From an uncultured Phycisphaera sp. (lineage in GTDB: Bacteria; Planctomycetota; Phycisphaerae; Phycisphaerales; SM1A02): DNA of 45,964 nt. Location of the stretch: assembly GCA_937919685.1 (NCBI GenBank), contig CALFOM010000201.1, forward strand, positions 1-45,964, written 5' to 3'. Position numbers and translations under genes: made by a program. The notes beneath the pieces are model-generated. The model worked only from the letters and a program-made list of their open reading frames with translations. It ran no database searches and had not been told where the DNA came from. Below are positions 26,579 through 35,483 of this stretch, piece after piece; positions within the stretch are counted from its first letter, which is position 1; every line of letters begins with the position of its first letter.

Positions 26579-29560
26579 TCACGGAGCCGCCGGATCGCGG
26601 GCGACCGACTGCATGGCTTGTGCGATCAGGGTCGCGGGGTGGATGGCGCAGACCTCGGCGAGATCGTTGCATTGATGTCGACAACTCGTGCCAGCAGCGA
26701 CGAGCGGACCGGCCTCTGAGCGGTCAACCGTGTCGCCGAGTGACTGCTCGAAGATCCGTCGCGAGAGTTCCGCGTTTTCGGCAACGTATCCGAACGAGCC
26801 TGCGAGTCCACAGCAGCCTGAATCAAGAACTTCCGCGTCGACTGCCCCCAAGCGATCCAAGAGTCTTCCGAAAACGCCCCGGTCCACCTTGGCGTGACAG
26901 TGCGGGTGCACCGTGATCGAATCTGGAAGCGAGACTCGAGGACAACGAGGATGCGTGTCCCATCGCTGCTCCAAGAACATCTCGATCGACGTGGTCTCCT
27001 CGGCAAGCCGGCGAGCCGTCGCGGAGGGAACGCTGCTCTCGAGTTCCCGCCATTCCTCGTGGATGGCCGACAGGCAGGATGGCTCGAGCATGATCATCGC
27101 GATCGCCCCGCTCGATTCCAACTCCGATGCGAGCGGTCCGGCGGATTGCTCGACCAGCGATCGAGCCTCGCCTAGGAGTCCGGCCGAAATCTGCGGTCGA
27201 CCGCAGCATCCGACCAGTGACGTGCGACGCACCCGATAGCCAAAGGCATCAAGCACTCGTTCCGCGTCATCTTGCAGGCCCGGTTCGAGCGAGGTCGAGA
27301 AGCAGTCGCCCAATAAGAGCACCACCGGAGCGTCGATTTCGGCGGTGGGCGTGAAGGCCCGAGCAGCCGGAACGCATGGACGCGGTAGCGATCGCGTCGG
27401 ATCGAGCCCGAGCACTCGGGCGATGATCGCATCGGCGCCAGGAATAGAAGCCAGCGCTCGCGAGAGTCGCGGGATTCGGGCAGCTCGCTTCAGAAGCAAG
27501 CCGGCTCGTCCGAGCACCCGGGTGCGGATCGACTTGCGTCGTCCCTCGGCATAGGACTGCGCGAGATATTCCGACTTCAATTTCGCCAGATCGACGTTGC
27601 TTGGACATTCGTGCCGACACGCCTTGCAGGAGAGGCAGAGTGACAACGCCTCCTCGACATCTGGCCGGTTCCAGGGCGTCGATTCTTCGCCGACGCTCTC
27701 GTCACCCGCGAGTCGGCCGTCCAAAGCCAGACGAAGTGCATTGGCACGACCCCGAGTGGAATGCCTTTCATCGCGAAGGGCTCGGTAACTCGGGCACATC
27801 GCCCCGCCTTCAATCCGGCGGCACAGCGCATTTCCATTACAGGCCCGGGCTTCCGCCAGCGGCCCACCCTCCGGCCATCGGAAGAAGAAAGGACCAGTCG
27901 CCACGGAAGGACGATCTTGATCGACGCGGAGGTCGGCCAACGGATCACCCGCGACGACCTTGCTCCCGGGATTCAGGAGATTTCGAGGATCGAAGATCGT
28001 CTTGACGGCCTGGAACCCCTCGACGATCCGCTCCCCATACATGCGATGAACCAGATCGGTCCGAATTCGCCCGTCACCATGTTCTCCCGAGATGGTCCCT
28101 CCGTGCGCGAGAACGAGTTCGAGCGTCTCTTCCCGCAACGCACGAAAAGATGATCGATCGACCTCGCTCGACAGATCAATGCGAGGTCGGACATGCAGGA
28201 GTCCGACAGACGCATGCGCATAGAAGACGCCCGACCATCCATGACTTTCAATCAGCGCCTCGAAGGCCGGTTGGAATTCCGCCAATCGTTCAATCGGCAC
28301 ACCGCAATCCTCAAGGCCCGCCATCGGTTGCACCGAACCGGTGACTTTGGAGATCAGGCCGAGGCCGGTGGTTCGAATCGCCCAGAGTCGAGCCTGTTCC
28401 TTCGGGTCCAGGAAAATATGGGTTGCCTCATCGTCCAGCCCCGCCCGTCGCCGCGCCGAGTTCGCCGCTTCTTCCGCGATCGCCTGGTCCTCTGCGTGGA
28501 ACTCCACGAACAGGATCGCGCCTGCTCTCGCGCCCCGAACCGTTGGAAGCAGATCGACGTCCGCGGCGTAGACAGGCTGTCTCGCCGCGGCATCGATGAT
28601 GAACGCATCCATCAGTTCGACCGCGGCAGGTCCGGCTTCGACCAGCGACTCGACTCGCCCGCACGCATCGGTCACGCTGGCGAACGCCGCGACCATCAGC
28701 GCCCGACCCCGCGACGGTTCCACGAGTCGGACAGTCGCCTCGGCGGTAACGGCGAGTGATCCTTCGGTTCCGGAAAGAAATCGCCCGAGATTCACCTGAT
28801 CGACGCTTCCGGAGCCGCTCCGATCGAACATCGCGAGCAGATCGTCGAATCGATACCCCCCGACATTCCGCCGCACTTTGGGAAAGCGAGCCTCGATCTC
28901 CTCCCGAAGCGGCTCCACCACTGCTCGAAGTTCCTTGAGAATTCGAGCGACCACGGGATCATCGCCTGCGTCACCGATTCCAAAGCAATGGCACGTGCCG
29001 TCCGCGAGGACCCCTTCGATCGCGAGAACGTGCTCGTCGGTCATTCCGTGCACCAGAGAGTATGCACCGGCCGAAGCGTTACCGATCATTCCGCCGAGCG
29101 TCGCGTGAGTCGAGGTGGAGACATCCGGGCCGAAACCGAGACCCAACGGCTGCAGGGACCGCTTGAAGTCGTCGAGAACGAGCCCCGGCTGCACCCGCGC
29201 CGTTCGAGCGCCGGGATCAATCGAAACCACGCGGTTCATGAATGGTGTGAAATCGATAACCACCGCGGTGTTGACGGTCTGGCCCCCAAGACTCGTTCCA
29301 GCCCCTCTGGGAAGAACCGGCATGGAGTGCGACGAGCAAATCTCCATCGCCGTCGTCAGGTCCGAGGCATCCCGGGGCGCGACGACCGCGATCGGCATCA
29401 CGTCGTAAGGCGAGGCATCGGTGGCGTAGAGCCCCCGTTCAAGGACATCCCCTCGGACCGTGCCTCGGAGATTCGATTCGAGTTCACCGATCAGGCGTTC
29501 GACCCGAAGGGATTTCTCCCGGGTCGATTCGAGCGAGGATTCGATCACCGTCAATCGCAT
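26579..29560 (-). CDS. FAD-linked 2-hydroxyacid dehydrogenase with Fe-S domain (YdiJ-like)
   Basis: This 993-aa protein combines three parts. First is a PCMH-type FAD-binding domain (LPRGAGTSLGGQTVN; STSTHATLGGMIGNASAGA). Second is an FAD-oxidase C-terminal domain with GTEGSLAVTAEATV and GEHGDGRIRTDLV. Third is an iron-sulfur module with CNGNALCRRIEGGAMCPSYR and LCLSCKACRHECPSNVD, followed by two CCG motifs (GCCGRPQ and GCCGLAGSFGY). This order and length match the YdiJ family (D-2-hydroxyglutarate dehydrogenase in E. coli) and long D-lactate dehydrogenases. The enzyme oxidises a D-2-hydroxyacid and passes electrons through FAD and Fe-S centres, probably at the membrane. The exact substrate is not certain. 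The start at 29560 is assumed; no clear Shine-Dalgarno is visible. Confidence 0.88.
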   Translation of the reverse strand: MRLTVIESSLESTREKSLRVERLIGELESNLRGTVRGDVLERGLYATDASPYDVMPIAVVAPRDASDLTTAMEICSSHSMPVLPRGAGTSLGGQTVNTAVVIDFTPFMNRVVSIDPGARTARVQPGLVLDDFKRSLQPLGLGFGPDVSTSTHATLGGMIGNASAGAYSLVHGMTDEHVLAIEGVLADGTCHCFGIGDAGDDPVVARILKELRAVVEPLREEIEARFPKVRRNVGGYRFDDLLAMFDRSGSGSVDQVNLGRFLSGTEGSLAVTAEATVRLVEPSRGRALMVAAFASVTDACGRVESLVEAGPAAVELMDAFIIDAAARQPVYAADVDLLPTVRGARAGAILFVEFHAEDQAIAEEAANSARRRAGLDDEATHIFLDPKEQARLWAIRTTGLGLISKVTGSVQPMAGLEDCGVPIERLAEFQPAFEALIESHGWSGVFYAHASVGLLHVRPRIDLSSEVDRSSFRALREETLELVLAHGGTISGEHGDGRIRTDLVHRMYGERIVEGFQAVKTIFDPRNLLNPGSKVVAGDPLADLRVDQDRPSVATGPFFFRWPEGGPLAEARACNGNALCRRIEGGAMCPSYRALRDERHSTRGRANALRLALDGRLAGDESVGEESTPWNRPDVEEALSLCLSCKACRHECPSNVDLAKLKSEYLAQSYAEGRRKSIRTRVLGRAGLLLKRAARIPRLSRALASIPGADAIIARVLGLDPTRSLPRPCVPAARAFTPTAEIDAPVVLLLGDCFSTSLEPGLQDDAERVLDAFGYRVRRTSLVGCCGRPQISAGLLGEARSLVEQSAGPLASELESSGAIAMIMLEPSCLSAIHEEWRELESSVPSATARRLAEETTSIEMFLEQRWDTHPRCPRVSLPDSITVHPHCHAKVDRGVFGRLLDRLGAVDAEVLDSGCCGLAGSFGYVAENAELSRRIFEQSLGDTVDRSEAGPLVAAGTSCRHQCNDLAEVCAIHPATLIAQAMQSVARDPAAP

Positions 29561-29639
29561 GTTGCGATGGTAGTGCCTCACCGAATGGTGGGATCTCTCG
29601 GCGAGGGAAGACCGTCAACTGAAGCGGAAATCCCGGAGG

Positions 29640-29688
29640 AAAAAAGACAGGACGCACGCCCGCGAGTAGATCGCGAACGTGCGTCTGA
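29640..29688 (-). terminator. Terminator immediately after tRNA-Thr
   Basis: On the minus strand an 8-bp stem (GACGCACG/CGTGCGTC), with an inner 5-bp stem, starts 3 bases after the tRNA 3' end. A TTTTTT tract follows a few bases beyond the stem. It should form the end of the tRNA precursor. Confidence 0.8.
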
Positions 29689-29761
29689 AGCCACCAGCCG
29701 GACTCGAACCGGCGACCTAAGCTTTACGAAAGCTTCGCTCTACCAACTGAGCTATGGCGGC
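29689..29761 (-). tRNA. tRNA-Thr (anticodon CGT)
   Basis: The minus strand folds into a full cloverleaf. The acceptor GCCGCCA pairs with TGGTGGC (one G-T), the D arm is GCTC...GAGC, and the anticodon stem AAGCT/AGCTT has loop TTCGTAA, giving anticodon CGT. The T arm is GCCGG-TTCGAGT-CCGGC. It reads ACG codons. The discriminator base is T and no CCA is encoded, so the CCA end must be added enzymatically. Confidence 0.95.
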
Positions 29762-29853
29762 ATGAATCGAACTCGAACCCGACTTTCGGCAGGCCCCCGC
29801 TCAGGGGACGGATGGTAACAGACGCCGCCCTGATTGAAAACGCCGACAGAGAA

Positions 29854-29890
29854 GCACACCCCGGAACATCATGGATGTTCCGGGGTGTGC
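29854..29890 (-). terminator. Hairpin terminator of the HEAT-repeat gene
   Basis: A perfect 17-bp inverted repeat (arms 29854-29870 and 29874-29890) with a 3-base loop lies 67 bases beyond the HEAT-repeat gene stop. On the minus strand it is followed by a T-containing but not pure stretch (TTCTCT), so termination efficiency is uncertain. Confidence 0.6.
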
Positions 29891-29957
29891 GACTGATCAA
29901 ACTTGAATTCCAGAATCGGCGAGCCCGGCATTCCCGGTCCCGTGATAGCCCGAACGC

Positions 29958-32165
29958 TCAATCATTGGCGATGAGGCGAATCGCTTCGTCGGAGGACAGG
30001 TCAAGGGACCCATAGAGGCGTCCTGCGGCATTCGCAGTCGAGCTGTTTCCTTCGCCCGTACTGGATGCGATGAGCCTGCGGAGTGCCTCGACCTGGCGAC
30101 CGGCCGCCTTATTCCCGAAGGAACGGGCGCTGGAGGCGGCGAGATCGAGCAGCGAGATCTGCTCGTTGCTGGAGGCCGCCAGAGCGGCGTCGATCAACGC
30201 CTGCTGGCTCGCATCAGTGGCGATCAGGGAGACCACTTCCGCGACGAGCAGACGCATGCCGCCGGAGATGCTCGTCATCGCCGCGAGCAGGGAAGGCTCG
30301 GCGGCGGTGATGTCGTAGGGCCCCTTGCCGTGACGCGCGATGTTCGCGAGCGTCTGAAGCGCGTTTCGCGTGTAGGCCATCGAATCGTTCGCGGTCAGAC
30401 GACCTCCCGAGGCGACCTCCATCAGCGAGTTGACCGCCGATTGGAATTGCGCTTCGGTCCCACCGCTGATAAACGCCCCGGTGGCACGATCGCTGGTGAA
30501 TTCCCGATCCATGGCAATCTTGTCGATTCCGCTGCACATCAGCATGACCGGCGTCGCGCCGGTTCCGGCGAAGTTACGGATCTGACCGACGGTGGTGACC
30601 GCATCGGCCTCACCGGCATGAACGACCACCAGGTCGATTCCATTGGATCGGTTGATCTCGGACTCGAGGTCATAGAAACCAGGGCCGCTCGCCACGACGG
30701 TGAATCCGGCGTTGCCGAGCATCGCGGAGAGACTGTTTCGATCTTCGTCGGTGGAGGCCACGACGACCGCAAAGCTATCGTTGTTCGATCGGATGGCGTT
30801 CGCCAGAAGTGGCACCACTTGGTTGTCGCCAGCGAAGGCCTTCTCGGGCATGGCGGCCCCGAGAACCAATGCAGCGTCGTACTGGACGCGACGGTCGGGG
30901 TAGCGAAGACATTCCAGCAGCGGCTGCCGGCCGCCCGCGCCGACCATCCGGCCGCGTTCGACGGTCATGCCTAGGGCGGAGATCGCATCGCGAACGAGCG
31001 CGGTGTCGCTTCCGTCAATCGCCATCGCGAGCACGTCACGTGCGATGGAACTTCCGGCCGCGGTCGCAAAGAACTGCGGCGTGTACTTGGCATCAGCGGC
31101 GAACGGGTCGGTCTCTCCGGCCCCGATCTGATTCTCCCGACGGAGATCCGCGGCGACGAAAACGGCGAGCGCCATTCGATTCGAGGGATCCGCGGCGAGC
31201 GCTGTCCGTGCGCTCCGCATCGCCATCACCTGACAGAAGATCGAGGTGGGAACGGGTGTCTGCACCAGACCGGAATGCGGCCCGTAGTTCCAGACCATGT
31301 TGACCGGGTCGGCGGGATAGGCGATCAGTGACTGTTCCTGGGCGAAGAACTTTCGCCCGAGCGCGGTGAATGCCGCCGAGACGTCAGTCGACGTTCCTCC
31401 GAGGCGACGGAACGCGGTCATCGCGGCGTCCTTGACTTCTGGCGTGCTCTGCCGGGAAGTCGCGACCTTGAGGAGGTACGGAATGGCAGTGGGCCAGCCG
31501 ATCTTGGAAAGCATGCGGCAGACTTTGGTCTGAACCGTCGCCGAGAGTTCGGGAAGGGCAGCACAGAGCGGAAGAACCGCCTGTCGCTTGATCTCCTCGA
31601 TCACCTCGATGACTCGAATCTCGACTTCAGGGTCCTTCGACGCGACCAGAACATCGAGCAACTGCGGCACGGCGTACTCGCCTGCTTCAATCAGACGACG
31701 CTTTCCCATCATCTGGGCTCGAAGCGAACCATTGAGCATTCCGATGGCTTCTTGGATCCGATCTTGATTCCGAGCGAGCTCGAGTCGGCCTTCCTCAAGC
31801 CGTTTCTCGAACTCCGTGACCATGGGACCAACTCCAGCCATGCCGCGGCCACGGCTCAACGAACGATCGACCTTGTCGCCGAGATCGTTCTCGGAGACCA
31901 GTTCGGCCAACTGGGCGTCGGTGATGCCGCTCTCGAAGAGTTGTCGGCCTGCCGCTTCGGCGAGGTCCGGCTTCGCGATGAGCACGTAGTGCAGAAAGTC
32001 GCCGACCAGACGCGTTTGATCCGCGTCGTTCCCATCCTGCAAGGCGGGGGATGAGGCGAACGCAGGTTCGACTCGGTTGGCGGCGTCGAGCCCGATGATC
32101 AACAAACTTCCAATCGCGACGGCGCGGATGAAGCTGGTGTTCGAAGTACGGAACGTGCGATCCAT
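29958..32165 (-). CDS. Exported HEAT-repeat protein with a degenerate receiver-like segment
   Basis: This 735-aa protein starts with a signal peptide or anchor (FIRAVAIGSLLIIGLDAANR, up to ASSPALQDG). Residues about 130-290 and 330-450 are helical repeats of HEAT/Armadillo type (LLDVLVASKDPEVEIRVIEV; LLECLRYPDRRVQYDAALVL). Residues about 458-590 read like a CheY-type alpha/beta fold (FAVVVASTDEDRNSLSAML, NGIDLVVVHAGEADAV, TPVMLMCSGID). In that fold the expected phospho-Asp position is His-Ala and no Lys is seen at strand 5. A further helical region follows. HEAT repeats usually bind proteins; a role as an extracytoplasmic scaffold is inference. GGAGG lies 9 bases before the ATG. The gene is monocistronic, followed by a hairpin and the tRNA-Thr. 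Confidence 0.75.
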   Translation of the reverse strand: MDRTFRTSNTSFIRAVAIGSLLIIGLDAANRVEPAFASSPALQDGNDADQTRLVGDFLHYVLIAKPDLAEAAGRQLFESGITDAQLAELVSENDLGDKVDRSLSRGRGMAGVGPMVTEFEKRLEEGRLELARNQDRIQEAIGMLNGSLRAQMMGKRRLIEAGEYAVPQLLDVLVASKDPEVEIRVIEVIEEIKRQAVLPLCAALPELSATVQTKVCRMLSKIGWPTAIPYLLKVATSRQSTPEVKDAAMTAFRRLGGTSTDVSAAFTALGRKFFAQEQSLIAYPADPVNMVWNYGPHSGLVQTPVPTSIFCQVMAMRSARTALAADPSNRMALAVFVAADLRRENQIGAGETDPFAADAKYTPQFFATAAGSSIARDVLAMAIDGSDTALVRDAISALGMTVERGRMVGAGGRQPLLECLRYPDRRVQYDAALVLGAAMPEKAFAGDNQVVPLLANAIRSNNDSFAVVVASTDEDRNSLSAMLGNAGFTVVASGPGFYDLESEINRSNGIDLVVVHAGEADAVTTVGQIRNFAGTGATPVMLMCSGIDKIAMDREFTSDRATGAFISGGTEAQFQSAVNSLMEVASGGRLTANDSMAYTRNALQTLANIARHGKGPYDITAAEPSLLAAMTSISGGMRLLVAEVVSLIATDASQQALIDAALAASSNEQISLLDLAASSARSFGNKAAGRQVEALRRLIASSTGEGNSSTANAAGRLYGSLDLSSDEAIRLIAND

Positions 32166-32633
32166 CGAATCGATCCTCCATCGACGGCCGAGATCGGCCG
32201 ACGGGGTCTGCCGTGTCGCGGATCAATCGATCCGTTCGCGGCGGCGTGTGGTCCACTGGGGACCGTGCATGAATACGGCCTTAAGGCAAAGACGGCCGAA
32301 GAACGGGGACGAGAGGCCTGACCGTTCTAGTGCAAGAACGGTCGAATCCTCGGGTCTGTCCCCATGTCAGGGACTGGGACTGCGGACGCCCATTCCGGAC
32401 GACCGATCTTGAGCCAATGCCGGAGCATCGGGTGGGGTTCTCGGCCGAGCCGGGAATAGTTCCGCCTCCGCCGGAGCGAACGCGGAACGAGAAGAGTACC
32501 GGGCCGCGGGAAAGGGTGTCAACGCCAGCCGCATTCCGAGTTCGAAGCCTATCCCGGAGGAGAATGCCCGATATACTCCACCCGCACTTCGGGCCCCGCG
32601 GCGTTCCGCGGGCGGGGAAGCTGGCCGAAATCC
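32166..32633. other. Divergent region upstream of riboswitch operon
   Basis: No gene is seen in about 470 bases between the HEAT-repeat gene and the riboswitch. A 9-bp inverted repeat (GACCGTTCT at 32320-32328, complement at 32335-32343, 6-base loop) could be an operator or a structured leader. A TATACT at 32572-32577 could be the -10 element for the riboswitch transcript, but no good -35 is visible. Confidence 0.4.
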
Positions 32634-32810
32634 ACGGTCTGGATGCTTCTTCGAAGGGAAGGCGGTTGAAAGCCGCCGCGGACGCGCCGCCGTAACGGGC
32701 TTGATTCGGTCAAGAAGCCGAATCTCGCGAGTCATGAGCCACTGCAGGACCCTCTCAGGGCGATGTGGGAAGGCAGACTCGGGAATCGCTCGGAGCCGGA
32801 AGACCTGCCC
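32634..32810 (+). promoter_or_regulatory. Cobalamin (adenosylcobalamin) riboswitch aptamer
   Basis: The conserved core elements of the cobalamin riboswitch occur in order. GGGAAGGCGG with the hairpin GGCGG-TTGAAAG-CCGCC is at 32656-32677. GCGGACGCGCCGCCGTAACGGG follows to 32699. GCCACTG is at 32738-32744, GTGGGAAGGC at 32765-32774, and the B12 box AGCCGGAAGACCTGCC at 32794-32809. The P1 stem can form between CGGTCT (about 32635) and AGACC (32801-32805). Such aptamers bind B12 coenzymes and repress downstream genes when B12 is plentiful. The regulated gene is the exported dockerin-type protein 76 bases downstream and probably the whole operon behind it. I recognised this by eye; a covariance-model search would settle its limits. 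Confidence 0.88.
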
Positions 32811-32877
32811 GATCGATCTGGTGCCCGACGCGATCGGGCGCTCTTCCGACTGGCCGGCGCGAATCCGGCCTCCGGAG
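32808..32877 (+). promoter_or_regulatory. Candidate riboswitch expression platform
   Basis: Between the aptamer and the start codon lie a stem CCCGATCG (32808-32815) with CGATCGGG (32831-32838) and a second hairpin GGCCGG (32852-32857) with CCGGCC (32865-32870). The second hairpin ends three bases before the ribosome-binding GGAG (32874-32877). CTTCCG (32843-32848) could also pair with CGGAAG inside the B12 box. No T-run follows, so control is more likely at translation start than by termination. This is inference from pairing only. Confidence 0.45.
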
Positions 32878-32885
32878 TTTCTGTG

Positions 32886-33839
32886 ATGTCATCACCAATA
32901 ATGTCATCCCGACCATCCAAGCCGTCAACCCAAGGCGGCCTGATCAAGGTCCTGATTCCAGCCCTCTTCCTGAATACTTTTCCGATCTTCGGAGATTCGC
33001 CTTTTGCGGTCGAGGTGATTCACTTCGACCCAGGCATCGGGGCCATCCCTGGCTACGACCATCCCGAATCCGCGTTGGGTGAGCCGACCCGAACCACTGG
33101 CGGCGTCCTCTTCCCCGCCGCCGTGACCCCATTCCAGCCCGCCTGGCTGGCTTCAGAAGTGGTCTCTTTGGGCATCGGCGGAACGATCGAACTGGCCTTC
33201 GATCACCTGGTGCTTGACGACCCGGAGAATCCCTTTGGAATCGACCTCATCATCTTCGGCAATGCCTTCTGTACCGATACGAACGCACCATGGGGCATCG
33301 TCGGCGGCATCTACGAAGAAGGTGGTCAGGTCGAGGTGAGTCTTGACGGCCGCGATTGGGTGCTGATCCCAAACGTCATGGCCGACGGTTCCTTCCCCAC
33401 GCTCGGATGGCAGGACGCCGGACCGTATGCGGAAACACCCGGTCGGATACCCGCCGACTTCACGAAGCCGGTGAATCCCGCCCGGTACCCCAACGGCCTG
33501 ATCGGACTCGACTTCGACTCTGTCCTGCAGACCTACGACGGCGCCGGCGGTGGCGTAGGCATCGATCTTTCGAGCGTCGGCCTCACCGCGATTCGCCACG
33601 TCCGAATCACCAACACCGGCGTCGATTCCACGCCCGAAATCGATGCGATCGCTGATGTCGCCCCGGGGGACGCCGCTCGATTGCCCGGCGATCTCAACGC
33701 CGATGGCCTGGTGAACGGCATCGATCTCGGACTCCTCCTCGCGGCGTGGGGTACCAACGACGCCACCGCGGATCTGGACGGCGATCTTGTCGTGAACGGT
33801 CCGGATCTCGGCCTGCTTCTGGCGGACTGGACCGGATGA
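32886..33839 (+). CDS. B12-riboswitch-controlled exported protein with dockerin-like end
   Basis: This 317-aa protein has a signal peptide (LIKVLIPALFLNTFPIFGDS). The mature domain of about 225 residues has WLASEVVSLGIGGTIELAFD and NPFGIDLIIFGNAFCTD, then EVSLDGRDWVLIPNV and IRHVRITNTG. This pattern recalls cell-surface proteins found near B12-transport genes in Bacteroidota and Verrucomicrobiota. It ends with paired Ca-binding dockerin-like repeats (DLNADGLVNGIDLGLLLAAW and DLDGDLVVNGPDLGLLLADW). Being first behind a cobalamin riboswitch suggests surface binding or capture of corrinoids; that function is inference. GGAG lies 8 bases before the ATG at 32886; GTG at 32883 is an alternative. 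The stop overlaps the pseudopilin ATG by 4 bases, so the two are coupled. Confidence 0.85.
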   Translation: MSSPIMSSRPSKPSTQGGLIKVLIPALFLNTFPIFGDSPFAVEVIHFDPGIGAIPGYDHPESALGEPTRTTGGVLFPAAVTPFQPAWLASEVVSLGIGGTIELAFDHLVLDDPENPFGIDLIIFGNAFCTDTNAPWGIVGGIYEEGGQVEVSLDGRDWVLIPNVMADGSFPTLGWQDAGPYAETPGRIPADFTKPVNPARYPNGLIGLDFDSVLQTYDGAGGGVGIDLSSVGLTAIRHVRITNTGVDSTPEIDAIADVAPGDAARLPGDLNADGLVNGIDLGLLLAAWGTNDATADLDGDLVVNGPDLGLLLADWTG

Positions 33840-34669
33840 CCCTCGAACCAGACCGAATCTCGGCCGAACCACGACGCGTGCCGCAATCTCGGATCCGTGG
33901 GTTCACCATGATCGAATTGATCGTGACGCTCGGTATCATGAGCGCCCTCGTTGCCCTCGTCTCGACCGGAATCGCCTCCGCATCGACGATGGCGAGGAGC
34001 ACGGCGTGCCGAGCCAACCTCCGCCAACTGCATCTGGCCGCGGAGGCGTATCTCACAACGCAAGGCGGCTATCCCGCCGCAGTGCTCTACCGGATGGAGG
34101 AAGGCGACGTTCGCACTACGTCCTGGGACTTTGATCACCGCGCCGATGGGACGATCGACAAAGGGCCGATCTGGAACTATCTCGACGATCAAGACCGGGT
34201 CTTCCAATGTCCCGACTTCCGAGGCGCCAGCAACTTCGGCGACGATCCTTCGACCGGCTACAACTACAACACGTCGTTCGTGGGCGCCGAAGGACGGTTC
34301 CCCACCCTTGATCCCGACGGACGCCTGCTGGAGGGATGGGACCACTGCCGGCGTGCCGTGCCTGCGGCGGCCCACCGAAGGCCATCGACCACCGCCTTGT
34401 TCGGCGACGGCGGTTGGATCGCTGGCGCGAATAAGTTCATGCGGGCGCCGTCAAACATCGTCGAAGTCGATCTTGGACTGGTGCATGGAGGCACTCAGGC
34501 GTTTCGGCACGCCTCCTGCTCCAACTTCGTCTGTCTGGACGGCCACATCGAATGCTGCGACATGCCCTGCGAAGGCGTGAATCAGCACGAGGGGTTCCTG
34601 CGGACGATCACCGACTTTCCGCGAAACGGTTTCCTGAGCAACGACGACTCGAACTACGACCCCCGTTGA
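33836..34669 (+). CDS. Prepilin-type secreted protein (H-x9-D-G class)
   Basis: This 277-aa protein has the prepilin signature RGFTMIELIVTLGIMSALVA near residue 22, with the canonical Gly-Phe cleavage site and Glu+5. Its C-terminal third carries the H-x9-D-G motif (HASCSNFVCLDG), which is typical of planctomycete and verrucomicrobial type II secretion-like proteins. Between them are TACRANLRQLHLAAEAYL and many Tyr, Asp and Cys residues. It should be inserted in the membrane and processed by prepilin peptidase. The ATGA overlap with the preceding gene means it is translationally coupled to the riboswitch-controlled exported protein, implying that the two act together at the cell surface. Confidence 0.87.
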   Translation: MTLEPDRISAEPRRVPQSRIRGFTMIELIVTLGIMSALVALVSTGIASASTMARSTACRANLRQLHLAAEAYLTTQGGYPAAVLYRMEEGDVRTTSWDFDHRADGTIDKGPIWNYLDDQDRVFQCPDFRGASNFGDDPSTGYNYNTSFVGAEGRFPTLDPDGRLLEGWDHCRRAVPAAAHRRPSTTALFGDGGWIAGANKFMRAPSNIVEVDLGLVHGGTQAFRHASCSNFVCLDGHIECCDMPCEGVNQHEGFLRTITDFPRNGFLSNDDSNYDPR

Positions 34670-34733
34670 ACGCGGCGGTTCGCAATCGTCCCGGCTCGCT
34701 CCGCGGTGTTCCCCACCCCTCTATCATGGACTG

Positions 34734-35483
34734 ATGCCTCCCCCTGTCGTCACACCCAGGATCGAACGACGCGAGTACCTGGCCTTCGGATCGCTTCGAA
34801 CCGCGGAGATCCGGACGCCTGCTCGACCGGAGGGACAGGTGGCCGTGATCCTCGCCGGCGATGCGGTCTTCGGAATCGAAGTCAAACTTCCCGCGTCTCA
34901 ACGACTTCTCGAATTTGGCGATGAATTAGGCGAGGCACTTGTGGAATCCGGACGTCCCGTGATCCGCCCCGAACGGTTCGATGCCCGCCGCGACGCGGAA
35001 GGCTGCATCAAAGCGACCCGCCAACTGCTGGCGATGACGGCCGAGACGTTCCCGAACATGCCGCTGGTGGTAATCGGCCTCTCGGCCACAGCCCCCCTTC
35101 TCGCGGTCGCTGGTTCCAAACTCGCTGCCGCCGCCTTCATTCTCGTCTCGCCGCCGATTCTTGAGACCTACGGCAATCGGCCGGAACGGCTTGAACTCTC
35201 AATCGCCGCTGCCCTCGGCGTATCGCCGGAGATTGCCGCCGAACTCGGAACAAAGAATCCCATGCAATTGGGTGCGGGCGTGGCCCATCGAGCGCTGGTG
35301 GTCAACGGCGCGGCGGATACGGTAGTCCCTCCCGCCGACGCCATCGGATGGAGAGCGTCTTTGGCCGCCGGTGGCGTACAGACTGCCCGACTCGAAGTGG
35401 CCTTCGCCGGGCACGATCTTGATCCATGTCGCGAGACCGCCATCGATGGAATCCTCTCGTTCCTCGAGGATGAACCCCGGTGA
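34734..35483 (+). CDS. Alpha/beta hydrolase
   Basis: This 249-aa protein has the alpha/beta-hydrolase elements: the nucleophile elbow VIGLSATAP, an Asp in NGAADTVVPP and a His in AFAGHDLDP. Together they form a plausible Ser-Asp-His triad. The fold order and size match serine esterases or acyl-peptidase-like hydrolases. It has no signal peptide, so it is probably cytoplasmic. It starts 64 bases after the pseudopilin stop, with no terminator between, and its end overlaps the moeA start by 4 bases. It therefore may belong to the riboswitch-led transcript. Substrate unknown. Confidence 0.78.
   Translation: MPPPVVTPRIERREYLAFGSLRTAEIRTPARPEGQVAVILAGDAVFGIEVKLPASQRLLEFGDELGEALVESGRPVIRPERFDARRDAEGCIKATRQLLAMTAETFPNMPLVVIGLSATAPLLAVAGSKLAAAAFILVSPPILETYGNRPERLELSIAAALGVSPEIAAELGTKNPMQLGAGVAHRALVVNGAADTVVPPADAIGWRASLAAGGVQTARLEVAFAGHDLDPCRETAIDGILSFLEDEPR

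Noticed and set aside
29600-29830. Possible integration site or mobile element at tRNA-Thr
   Set aside because: There is no integrase, no direct repeat of the tRNA 3' end and flanking genes are ordinary chromosomal genes.
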